Source: Gordonia phthalatica (GTDB taxonomy: Bacteria > Actinomycetota > Actinomycetes > Mycobacteriales > Mycobacteriaceae). From it: a stretch of 64,000 bases of DNA. Position 1 is the first letter of the stretch; each line of letters starts with the position of its first letter. Below the pieces are notes generated by a model that saw only the letters and a list, made by a program, of their open reading frames with translations, was not told the DNA's origin and did not search any database. This document shows, in pieces, positions 33,785 through 41,195 of this stretch. Position numbers and translations under genes: made by a program. The stretch is taken from NCBI RefSeq assembly GCF_001305675.1, contig NZ_CP011853.1:1674001-1738000 (forward strand). Direction: 5' to 3'.

Positions 33785-34113
33785 TCAGCGGAGTTCGATC
33801 AACTTCTGGCCACCCTCGATCAGGGAAACGATCTGTGGGACCAGGGGGCTGAACCAGTCGAGCAGAGTGGACTTACGGGTGTTCCCGATGCGGATCCAGA
33901 CGATTGCTGGGGTTTCGCCGGGGGTTGCGAACATCAAAGTGAAGTCTTCGTCCTTCGTGACGATGACCGCATCGTGCTTGAGCGCGTACTGCCGCAGCGA
34001 ATCGTCCGTCGCGTCGCCTGGCCCGATGTCCGTGACATGTTCTGCGTGGTGACCCAACTCCGTCAGCCTCCGCGCTAGCGCGGAGGTAGTTGAGCATCGA
34101 TCAAAAACCGCAT
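33785..34113 (-). pseudogene. DUF5615 PIN-like toxin, frameshifted near the N-terminus
   Basis: Toxin half of a DUF433/DUF5615 pair. From the ATG at 34113 the frame reads MRFLIDAQLPP and then meets a stop at 34077-34075. One frame over, the family sequence goes on as ALARRLTELGHHAEHVTDIG, TKDEDF (metal-site acids) and a normal C-terminus. One missing base at about 34081 explains the break. The site lies inside a perfect 20-base palindrome (34067-34086). The rest of the gene is intact, so loss is recent or is a sequencing error. The ATG follows the antitoxin stop by three bases. Confidence 0.85.
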
Positions 34114-34116
34114 CTA

Positions 34117-34341
34117 TCAGGAGGCAGTGAGCACCGTGTGATCGATCTGTGCAGCGGCGTAGGCGAGACAGGCGCGGATATCGTCCACTGTGAGGAACGG
34201 GTAGTCCTCGAGAATTTCGTCTTGTGTCGCACCGGATGCAAGAAGCGACAGAACGTCGCTGACGCGCATGCGTGTTCCACGGACTGCAGGTCGACCGTGC
34301 ACGACCTCAGGATCGATGGATATGCGATCAAGCAGGGGCAT
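34117..34341 (-). CDS. DUF433 antitoxin
   Basis: A 74-residue DUF433-family protein: RISIDPEVVHGRPAVRGTRMRVSDVL, then LASGATQDEILEDYPFLTVDDIRACLAYA, which is the family's winged-helix-like core. It is the first gene of a toxin-antitoxin pair and is intact, while the partner toxin is frameshifted. An antitoxin usually represses its own promoter; the 46-base gap upstream shows no clear operator. Confidence 0.85.
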   Translation of the reverse strand: MPLLDRISIDPEVVHGRPAVRGTRMRVSDVLSLLASGATQDEILEDYPFLTVDDIRACLAYAAAQIDHTVLTAS

Positions 34342-34387
34342 GGCACCACCGTAGTCGACATCGCGGTTTGGAGTGGTCGAGTGGAGC

Positions 34388-35188
34388 TCAGCCCTTCACC
34401 AGGCCGCCGTCGACGATGAGGTTCTGGCCGGTGACACCGCGCGCCCACGGGGACGCGAGGAACAGAACTGTGTCCGCGAGTTCCGCAGGGGTGGTGACAC
34501 GTCGCAGGGGAGTACCCGCAGCGATCGCGTCGAACACGGCGTCGGGCGTCGCGGCCGAGGCGTCGGTGGTGCGCAGCAGCCCGCCGGAGACCATGTTGAC
34601 GTTGATGCCGTCGGGGCCGAGGTCGTCGGCGAACGTTCGGGTGATCGAGAGCAGGGCGGCCTTGGCCGCGGTGTAGTCGTGGTACGGCACCACCGGGTAC
34701 TGGAACAGGTTGGTGCCGATGTTGACCACGCGGCCTCCTCTGGCCTCGCGCATGCTCGGCAAGACGGCCTGGATCAGATCGACGGGCGCCTGAACCGAGC
34801 CGACGAACTGTGCGGCGAGCTGCTCGGCGGTCAGTTCGTCGGCCTTGGGACGCGCGTCGCCGTTGAAGGAGAAGTCCATCAGCGCATTGTTGACCAGCGT
34901 CGTGATCGGGGTGCCGAAGTGGGATTCGGCCTGGGCGACCAGGTCTCGCACCTGCTCGGGATCGCGGACGTCGGCGCAGACGGGGAGCGCTCGGTCCTCG
35001 AAACGTGCCGCGAGCTGCTCTGCGGCCTCCCGCGAACGGTGGTAGTTGACGACGACCTTCGCGCCCGCTCCGAGGAACGCTTCGCTGATCGCCGCGCCCA
35101 GGCCACGGGCTCCACCGGTGACGAGCACCAACTGATCGTCGAGGGACGGGGTCGTGCGCGGTCGGGCTGCGGGCGTCGGGCTGGTCAT
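34388..35188 (-). CDS. Short-chain dehydrogenase/reductase under TPP riboswitch control
   Basis: A 266-residue classical SDR. The NAD(P) loop is VTGGARGLGAAI near residue 25 and the catalytic Tyr-Lys pair is in YHDYTAAKAAL near residue 165. An NN-A motif is present as LVNNALMDFSF rather than NNAG. It ends with the FabG-like VTGQNLIVDGGL. It resembles 3-oxoacyl-ACP reductases, but the TPP riboswitch directly upstream ties expression to thiamine status, so a role in making or salvaging a thiamine precursor is more likely than fatty-acid synthesis. ATG at 35188 is fixed by a GAAGGAG ribosome site that sits within the switch's hairpin. Confidence 0.88.
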   Translation of the reverse strand: MTSPTPAARPRTTPSLDDQLVLVTGGARGLGAAISEAFLGAGAKVVVNYHRSREAAEQLAARFEDRALPVCADVRDPEQVRDLVAQAESHFGTPITTLVNNALMDFSFNGDARPKADELTAEQLAAQFVGSVQAPVDLIQAVLPSMREARGGRVVNIGTNLFQYPVVPYHDYTAAKAALLSITRTFADDLGPDGINVNMVSGGLLRTTDASAATPDAVFDAIAAGTPLRRVTTPAELADTVLFLASPWARGVTGQNLIVDGGLVKG

Positions 35189-35195
35189 GGGCGGG

Positions 35196-35226
35196 CTCCT
35201 TCGAGAAGACGACAGCGACGAAGGAG
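35196..35226 (-). promoter_or_regulatory. Shine-Dalgarno-sequestering stem of the TPP riboswitch
   Basis: Perfect 8-base arms, CTCCTTCG just after the aptamer and CGAAGGAG at the ribosome site, with a 15-base loop. The second arm includes the Shine-Dalgarno sequence of the SDR gene, so folding would block translation. This is the expected expression platform of a ligand-repressed translational riboswitch. Confidence 0.7.
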
Positions 35227-35230
35227 GCGG

Positions 35231-35305
35231 ACATCCCTTCGCCGGTGCTAACCGGATCAGGTTCGACGGGTGTGGTCTCAGCTGCCGCGGCAGCACCCCG
35301 TGTCA
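35231..35305 (-). promoter_or_regulatory. TPP (thiamine pyrophosphate) riboswitch aptamer
   Basis: Read on the minus strand, the conserved THI-element pieces appear in order: GGGGTGC, then GCTGAGA, then ACCCGTCGAACCTGATC, then CCGGTTAGCACCGG, then GAAGGGAT. The outer P1 ends (ACAC and ATGT) pair. The variable stem is short (GCTGCCGCGGCAGC). The aptamer ends about 43 bases before the SDR start codon. TPP binding normally lowers expression of the following gene. Confidence 0.95.
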
Positions 35306-35373
35306 CTCACAGCAGTTCTATCACGCGTGCTGGTTCCCGAGGTGAGCGCTGCCGGCGGTCGCGGGTGATCGGC

Positions 35374-36968
35374 TCACTCCTTGCCGGTCGCGTCCAATGA
35401 CATCCAAGTGTCGATGCGGAGGCGCGCCAGAAACGCGTCGTCGTGGCTGACCACGATCAGCGCTCCGCGATACGAGTCGAGTGCCGACACCAGCTCGTCG
35501 ACGGTGTCCAGATCCAGACTGTTGGTCGGCTCATCCAAGACGAGGAGACGGTTGGCCGGGTCGGCGAGCAACAATGTCGCCAGTGCGACGCGGAAGCGCT
35601 CGCCTCCGGAGAGGTCACCGACGGCACGATGGACGTCGTCACCACGGAGCAGGAACCGGGCCAGGCCGGCCAGTATCCGTTCGTGCGGCATGCGTGGCGC
35701 GGCGGTCCGGACGGTGTCGACGATGCTCAGGTCGTCGTCCAGGTGATCGAGCCGCTGAGGAAGGTACCCGATCCGGTCGGTGAACGCGACAGCTGATGGC
35801 TCGTCGCGCGTGCTGTGGGATCCGCGTATCAGCCGTTCGAGGAGGCGCGTCTTTCCGACTCCGTTTCGGCCGGTGAGTGCGACGCGCTCCCGCCCGGCGA
35901 CGACTGTCGTGCGGTCGTGGCCGTCGCGCAGTTCGGCGAGCCGCCGCCCCGCAGGTGTCTCCGGGTCGGGCAGGTCGATGCGGATGCGTGGATCGTGCCG
36001 CAGTCGTGCGGTCTCCTCCCGAACGAGGCGGCGTGCGGCGTCGACCTTCCGGTCCGCCTCGGTGCGAAGCCTGCCCGCCGAGACCTGAGCTTCGCGCTGC
36101 GCTGCTGCATGATCGTCTTCGGACGACGCTTGTTCTCGAAATCGGTACGGGCGTAGCGTCGCCGACGCGCGAGTTTGGTCTGTGCCTCGACCCGCTGTCG
36201 TTCCTCCTTCTTCGCGTTCTGTTCCGCGGTGCGTACGGCTTGATCGGCCGCTGCTTGTTCGCGGTCGAGGTGTCGACGGTAGGCGGTGAGATTGCCACCG
36301 AACACGGCGAGCGACCCGGACCGGAGTTCGGCGGTGTGATCCATGAGATCGAGGAGGGTCGCATCGTGGCTGACCACGATCAGCGCGCCGCGCCACGCGT
36401 CGATCGCGTCGTAGAGCAGATGCCGCGCGGGTCGGTCGAGGTTGTTGGTCGGTTCGTCCAGGAGGACGACGTCGTCGCCGTGCACGAGGATTCCGGCCAG
36501 CGCGGTGAGGACGGTCTCGCCGCCGGAGAGGGCGCCGACCGTCCGGTCGAGACCGAGGTGGCTCAGCCCGATGCGGTCCAGCGCGGAACGTGCCCGTGCT
36601 TCGACGTCCCAGGCGTCGCCGAGCACGTCGAAGTGGTCGGGATCGGTGTCGCCCGACTCGATCGCCCGAAGTGCGTCGAGGCGCTCGCGGATCCCGACGA
36701 GGTCGGAGACGGTCGCGCCGGTCTCCAGTGTGAGGTGCTGTGGCAGACGACCGACCGTGCCGCGGATGGCGACCGCGCCCGAAGTCGGCGCGAGCTCGCC
36801 GGCGATGAGTCGGAGCAGCGTGGTCTTACCGGCGCCGTTCGCGCCGGTGAGACCGGTGCGACCGCTTCCGAATGCGGCGGTGACACGGTCGACGGCGGTT
36901 GTGCCGTCGGGCCACGCGAAACTCAGATCGGTGAGGACGACGGAGGGATTCTGTTCGGTGGTGGGCAT
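35374..36968 (-). pseudogene. ABC-F family ATPase, split by a frameshift
   Basis: Two ATPase domains of a ribosome-acting ABC-F protein, in two frames. The first half starts at 36968: GANGAGKTT (Walker A, about residue 43), ALSGGET, LLDEPTNNLDRP, then a basic linker to MQQRSAK. The second half continues one frame over from AQVSAGRLRTEADRKVDAARR: GRNGVGKTR, DLSGGERFR, LVLDEPTNSLDLD. One missing base near 36090 (AAGCT where AAGGCT would restore the frame) joins them into a roughly 530-residue protein. Such proteins protect or rescue ribosomes, sometimes giving antibiotic resistance. No membrane domain. Real pseudogene or assembly error cannot be told apart here. Confidence 0.85.
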
Positions 36969-37192
36969 CGGGCTCCTCGGGTGTCGGCGATGACGCTGAC
37001 GAAGGAGCGCAGGGTGGAAGCTACGACGTCAACGCACGGATGGGGTGTGCGGTGGGGGCGCAGATCAGCACGGTAGAGGTCCTCGATTCTCGGAGTGTGA
37101 TCGTCGACCGTACCGGTGGGCGGGTGGTCGGTCCACCGATCTAATTCCGACGCCGGTCCGGAACCGCAGCCCGTGAGTGAGACGATGGCGGC

Positions 37193-37693
37193 ATGGGTGA
37201 CTCGGCGAGAAGGCAGCGCGATCGCGACGAGGACGGTCGGGCGCGGAATGCGCGCCCGCGGGATGCGCTCGGACGCCCGCTGCCTCCCGGGAGCGTCGGC
37301 GTCGAGCGGATTCACGAGGACCTTCATCTCGCGCCCGCCGAGAGCCTGGTGCGGGCGCAGGATCTGTTGAATCGTGGGCTCGCGTTCAACGCTCACGAGG
37401 TCCTCGAAGGGGCGTGGAAGAGCTGCCCGGACGAGGAACGGTTCCTGTGGCAGGGACTGGCTCAGTTGGCGGTTGGCATCACCCATGTGCAGCGGGGCAA
37501 CGTCAAAGGCGGGGTGACAGTGCTTCGGCGGGCCGTCGAGCGGATCGGCTTCGACGACGGCGACGCGCCCTACGGGATCGACCGGGCCGGGTTGATCGCC
37601 TACGCCGAGGCACTCATCGAGGACCTCGAGGCGGGCGGCGAGCAGACACCGGCAGACTTGGTGCCGCGACTGCAGACGGTTGACCACGGATAG
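37193..37693 (+). CDS. DUF309 domain protein
   Basis: A 166-residue protein. The DUF309 core is clear at about residues 60-115: FNAHEVLEGAWK, CPDEERFLWQGLAQLAVGITHVQRGN. Two conserved His residues and acids suggest a metal-binding helical fold, but the function is unknown. The first 45 residues are basic and disordered-looking; a later start is possible. It is alone on its strand and ends just before a palindromic terminator. Confidence 0.8.
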   Translation: MGDSARRQRDRDEDGRARNARPRDALGRPLPPGSVGVERIHEDLHLAPAESLVRAQDLLNRGLAFNAHEVLEGAWKSCPDEERFLWQGLAQLAVGITHVQRGNVKGGVTVLRRAVERIGFDDGDAPYGIDRAGLIAYAEALIEDLEAGGEQTPADLVPRLQTVDHG

Positions 37694-37717
37694 TCCGCAG
37701 AGGAGGGCAGAACCAAA

Positions 37718-37760
37718 AATAGCCTCTGATCGGGAATCGGATTCCAGATCAGAGGCTATT
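37718..37760. terminator. Palindromic bidirectional terminator between DUF309 gene and tRNA-His
   Basis: Twenty-one-base arms with a single mismatch (37732 with 37746) around a central base at 37739. On the minus strand it follows tRNA-His by six bases and is itself followed by a T-rich run (complement of AAAAA at 37715-37719), a good intrinsic terminator. On the plus strand it follows the DUF309 stop by 24 bases. Confidence 0.75.
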
Positions 37761-37766
37761 GATTTG

Positions 37767-37840
37767 GGTGACTGACGGGACTCGAACCCGCGACAGCCAG
37801 GATCACAACCTGGTGCTCTACCAACTGAACTACAGTCACC
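37767..37840 (-). tRNA. tRNA-His (GTG anticodon)
   Basis: A full cloverleaf on the minus strand with the acceptor stem GGTGACTG/CAGTCACC, including the extra 5' G (-1) that marks tRNA-His. The anticodon loop gives GTG, and the TPsiC arm GGGTTCGAGTCCC is standard. The CCA end is not fully encoded. It lies 100 bases downstream of orn, as in mycobacteria. Confidence 0.97.
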
Positions 37841-37940
37841 ATCGGCGTCGGTCGCACTGTTCACACAATGTTTTCCGAACCGGACTCATACTCTAGCCGG
37901 TAACCGACCGATAATTCCAATCGGTTTCTGACCAGCGTGT

Positions 37941-38540
37941 TTACGCGGGGCCGAGCTTCTCGACGATCTCTTCGAGTGCCTTGGCGTCGGGGCCGGGCGC
38001 AGGGACGAACGCGGCTTCGCGGTAGTAGCGCAGCTCGCGGATCGACTCGCGGATGTCGGCGAGGGCACGGTGCGCGAGACCCTTCTCCGGCTGTCCGAAG
38101 TAGATCGGCGGGAACCAGCGGCGGCACAGCTCCTTGATCGAGCTGACGTCCACCATCCGATAGTGCAGGTACGCGTTGAGCTCCGGCATGTCGCGCGCGA
38201 TGAACCCGCGGTCCGTGCCGATCGAGTTGCCTGCGAGGGGAGCGGCACCCGCGGTGGTGATGTGTTCGCGGAGATAGTCGAGGACCATCCTCTCCGCTTC
38301 GGCGAGCGTCACGGTGGACGCGCGGACCTCGTCGGTGAGGCCGGAGTGCGCGTGCATCTTGACGACCACGTCGGGCATGTTGGCGAGCGCTTCGTCGTCG
38401 GCGTGGATGACCACGTCGACGCCCTCGCCCAGAATGTTCAGGTCGCTGTCGGTGACGAGAGCGGCGATTTCGATGAGCTTGTCGGACCCCACGTCGAGTC
38501 CGGTCATCTCACAGTCGATCCACACGAGTTTGTCTTGCAC
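37941..38540 (-). CDS. orn: Oligoribonuclease
   Basis: A 199-residue 3'-5' exoribonuclease of the DEDDh family that clears nanoRNAs, including pGpG from c-di-GMP breakdown. The first acidic pair is in VWIDCEMTGLD near residue 8, the second in IGTDRGFIARD near 110, and the final HxxxD in AHRALADIRESI near 160. GTG at 38540 matches the start of mycobacterial homologues; another in-frame GTG lies nine bases upstream. Confidence 0.96.
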   Translation of the reverse strand: MQDKLVWIDCEMTGLDVGSDKLIEIAALVTDSDLNILGEGVDVVIHADDEALANMPDVVVKMHAHSGLTDEVRASTVTLAEAERMVLDYLREHITTAGAAPLAGNSIGTDRGFIARDMPELNAYLHYRMVDVSSIKELCRRWFPPIYFGQPEKGLAHRALADIRESIRELRYYREAAFVPAPGPDAKALEEIVEKLGPA

Positions 38541-38596
38541 TCGTTCCACACTAGTGGTGTCAGCGGCTCCCCGCCCGGGCGGCCGGAGGCCGGTTG

Positions 38597-39412
38597 CTAC
38601 TCGGCGTCGCCGAGCTTGCCGTAGAACTTCCCGACGATCGGCGCGACGATCGCGCGCGGGGAGTAACCGCCGGCGACCGACATCGCCTTGCTCAGCGTTC
38701 CGGGGACGACGCGCATCTTGTTGCGCGCCAATGCGTCCAGGCTCATCGCCGCGACCTTGTCCGACGAGTGCCACAGGAAGTCGGGGACCATCTTGTCGAC
38801 GATCGACTGGTCCTCGACGGCCGGCGTCTGGGTGCGGACCGGACCGGGCGCCAGGAGGGTGATGTGGACGCCGGTGCCCTTCAACTCGCCGCGCAGAGAC
38901 TCGCTGAAGGTGTTGACAAAGGCCTTCGTCGCCGCGTACGTCGCATTGTTGGGGATCGGCATGTTGCCCGCCGCGGACCCGACCATCAGGATCCCTCCGG
39001 ACCCGCGCTTCACCATCTGAGGCAGGACCGCGAGGGTGAGATCGTGGACGGCGTTCGCGTTGAGACGGACCTGGGCGCGCTCGTAGTCGGGGTCGAGCTC
39101 CGCGATCGGGCCGAACGTCGCGATGCCCGCGTTGTTGCAGAGAACTGAGATCTCGCGGCCGGAGAGCTCGTCGCACAGGGTTTGGACCGCGGCGAGGTCC
39201 GACAGATCGACGGCGCGGACCTCGGCCTCGACGCTGTGACGCGAGCGCAGCTCGATCGCGAGTTCTTCGAGGATCTCGCCGCGTCGGGCCACCAGGATCA
39301 CCGAGTGGCCGCGACGTGCGAGCTCGCGGGCCAGTGCCATCCCGATGCCGGAGGAGGCTCCGGTGACGACGGCGCGGGCGGCGGAGCGAGGAGGGATCGG
39401 CATGGGGGACAT
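38597..39412 (-). CDS. cmrA: Mycolate reductase (SDR family)
   Basis: A 271-residue SDR that reduces the 3-oxo group of newly condensed mycolic acids, needed for the outer membrane. The cofactor loop is TGASSGIGMALA, and the NNAG and YAATK motifs are present. Blocks SAAGNMPIPNNATYAATKAF and RVVPGTLSKAMSVAGGY closely follow M. tuberculosis Rv2509 as remembered, and the gene sits beside orn as there. This is strong evidence for a mycolic-acid organism. Start either here or at an ATG nine bases downstream. Confidence 0.92.
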   Translation of the reverse strand: MSPMPIPPRSAARAVVTGASSGIGMALARELARRGHSVILVARRGEILEELAIELRSRHSVEAEVRAVDLSDLAAVQTLCDELSGREISVLCNNAGIATFGPIAELDPDYERAQVRLNANAVHDLTLAVLPQMVKRGSGGILMVGSAAGNMPIPNNATYAATKAFVNTFSESLRGELKGTGVHITLLAPGPVRTQTPAVEDQSIVDKMVPDFLWHSSDKVAAMSLDALARNKMRVVPGTLSKAMSVAGGYSPRAIVAPIVGKFYGKLGDAE

Positions 39413-39450
39413 GGTATCGGCGGAGCGGAATGCCTGGGCAACGGCTCCTG

Positions 39451-39482
39451 CCCGCTGCCTGACGGGGTGGTCAGGCAGCGGG
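39451..39482 (-). terminator. Stem-loop terminator straddling the stop of the DUF222-HNH gene
   Basis: Thirteen perfectly paired bases (CCCGCTGCCTGAC with GTCAGGCAGCGGG) and a six-base loop. The HNH gene stop codon at 39471-39473 lies inside the right arm. No T-run follows. Confidence 0.6.
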
Positions 39483-41015
39483 TGGGAACTGCAGGTCCGT
39501 CGCGCCGGTGGGCGTGGCGGGGTGGCCTGCGAGCAGGCGCAGGAGTTGGTACTCCGCTGGGGAGGTCCGCGCGGTGGGCGGGTGGGCCGCGGGTGGTGGT
39601 CGGCGGAGTGGGAGGTCCGCGTAGTGGATGGGGTTGACCGTGGGAGCGACGTCGCGGTCGGCCGGTTTCCAGCCGACCCGGCCCGCGTCGTCGCCTGCCT
39701 CGGCGTCGAGGACGGTGGTGTCCCAGCGGCCGGTGCTGGCGGCCCGGTTGTGGCCGCCGCATGCGGTGCCGAGGTGGTCGATGTCGGTGGGGCCGCCGTG
39801 CTGCCAGTCGGGCATGTGGTGGGCCTCGGTCTGGGCGAAGGGGCGGTCGCAGCCGGGGGCGGTGCAGCCGCGGTCGCGGCCGAACAGGGCCAGGCGTTGG
39901 GCCTTGGAGGCGAATCGTTTGCCGCGGCCGAGGTAGAGGACTTCGCGGGTGGCCCCGGCGAACACTTCGAGGTAGGGGACGGTGTCGGCGGCGACGTCGA
40001 CCAGGGCGCCGACGGGCAGTCGGGCGCCGGTGGCGGTGAGGGCGATGCCGGCGCCGGCGGCGAGGTCGGTCAGGTCGGCGGTGATGACCAGCGAGCTGGA
40101 GAGCTTGCCCGGGGCGCCGAGCGCGTGGTGGGTGAGGGCGAAGTCCAGGAGGGCTTCGAGGGCGTCGTGGTTGCGCTGCCCGGGTGACCGCATGTCCCGC
40201 TGGGCGGCGGCCTCGCGGGCGGCGGGGTCGATGCCCGGAGCATCGCACGCCCCGCGCAGCGAGTCGGGGTCATCGGGGTTGTTGAACCCGGGCGCAGCCC
40301 AGGCGGTGAGGATGAGGTCGAGTTTGGCGCGGACCTGCGGGGTGAGGCAGGCGGTGAGCTTGGACATCAGGCGCACGTCCTGGTGGGCCAGGGTCAGTTC
40401 GCGGTTCCGTTGCCGGTCGCGCTCATCGGTCAGGTGGCCGTCGGGGTCGAGGTGCGCCAGGAGGCGGTGGCCGACCTTGCGCAGTTGGTCGGGGGCCAGG
40501 GTGCGGGCCGCGTCGGCCAGATGGGCCTCGGCGTCGGCGACGATGTCGGCGGGCACCCGGTCGGGGATCAGCCGTATCACGTCGGTGATGACCAGGACGT
40601 GGGCGGCGGAGACGGCGCCGTCGGCCAGGGCCACCGCGGTGGCCGGCAAGACCGGGTCCAGGACCTCACCGCGGAGGTTGGACAGCCGCCCGACCTTGGC
40701 GGCGGCCAGGGTGCGGCGCTTCACCTCGCCGGGTCCGAGGCGCAGGCCGAAGCCGAGGAATTGGTTGAGTCGGATCCAGCCGGCTTTGCGGTAGGCGGCG
40801 CGGTCGGAGACGGCGGTGATGATCTCCGCGTCGGCGGCGTCCGCGACGCGGCGGGCCTGTTCGGCGGTTTCGGCGACGGTGACCAGCTCGTCCTCGGTGA
40901 GCGCGTCGAGGTTCGACGTGCGCAGGGCGTCGGTGACGCCGACCAACAGCTGAGCCAGGGCGATCGGGTCGTCGGGAAGCTCGACCGACGAGGGCGTGGA
41001 CTGCGGTGCGGGCAT
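39471..41015 (-). CDS. DUF222 domain HNH endonuclease (13E12-repeat type)
   Basis: A 514-residue protein. The first 300 residues are the alpha-helical DUF222 domain, with Ala/Asp-rich helices. The HNH nuclease motif begins near residue 388: CTAPGCDRPFAQTEAHHMPDW, then GGPTDIDHLGTACGGHNRA, with a zinc-type Cys pair and the catalytic His. Such genes occur in many scattered copies in Gordonia, Rhodococcus and Mycobacterium and may be mobile; this copy shows no flanking repeats that I can see. The last 60 residues are Pro/Arg-rich. Confidence 0.9.
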   Translation of the reverse strand: MPAPQSTPSSVELPDDPIALAQLLVGVTDALRTSNLDALTEDELVTVAETAEQARRVADAADAEIITAVSDRAAYRKAGWIRLNQFLGFGLRLGPGEVKRRTLAAAKVGRLSNLRGEVLDPVLPATAVALADGAVSAAHVLVITDVIRLIPDRVPADIVADAEAHLADAARTLAPDQLRKVGHRLLAHLDPDGHLTDERDRQRNRELTLAHQDVRLMSKLTACLTPQVRAKLDLILTAWAAPGFNNPDDPDSLRGACDAPGIDPAAREAAAQRDMRSPGQRNHDALEALLDFALTHHALGAPGKLSSSLVITADLTDLAAGAGIALTATGARLPVGALVDVAADTVPYLEVFAGATREVLYLGRGKRFASKAQRLALFGRDRGCTAPGCDRPFAQTEAHHMPDWQHGGPTDIDHLGTACGGHNRAASTGRWDTTVLDAEAGDDAGRVGWKPADRDVAPTVNPIHYADLPLRRPPPAAHPPTARTSPAEYQLLRLLAGHPATPTGATDLQFPPAA

Positions 41016-41136
41016 CGGGTGAACCTCCCCTCCGATTCGCTCATACGTTCCTTGATTATGTGATCTATGTTACTCCAATATTTGTGGAGATCAATAGGTT
41101 GATCGAAAGTTTTTTCGAAGACGATGGGTGTCGACA

Positions 41137-41175
41137 AAGGTGGGCCCCGACGCGAATCGCGTCGGGGCCCACCTT
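41137..41175 (-). terminator. 39-bp perfect palindrome after fadH
   Basis: Nineteen-base arms pair perfectly around a single central base at 41156; the core is GACGCGAATCGCGTC. It begins 21 bases after the fadH stop (minus strand) and is followed by a short TTTG. It lies about 120 bases upstream of the HNH gene start, so it should insulate that gene from fadH transcription. Confidence 0.65.
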
Positions 41176-41195
41176 GCCATCGAGTCAGCGAAGCA

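Noticed and set aside
34067..34086. 20-bp perfect palindrome as an operator for the toxin-antitoxin operon
   Set aside because: It lies inside the toxin coding sequence, after the antitoxin gene, so it is better explained as a mutational product within the frame.
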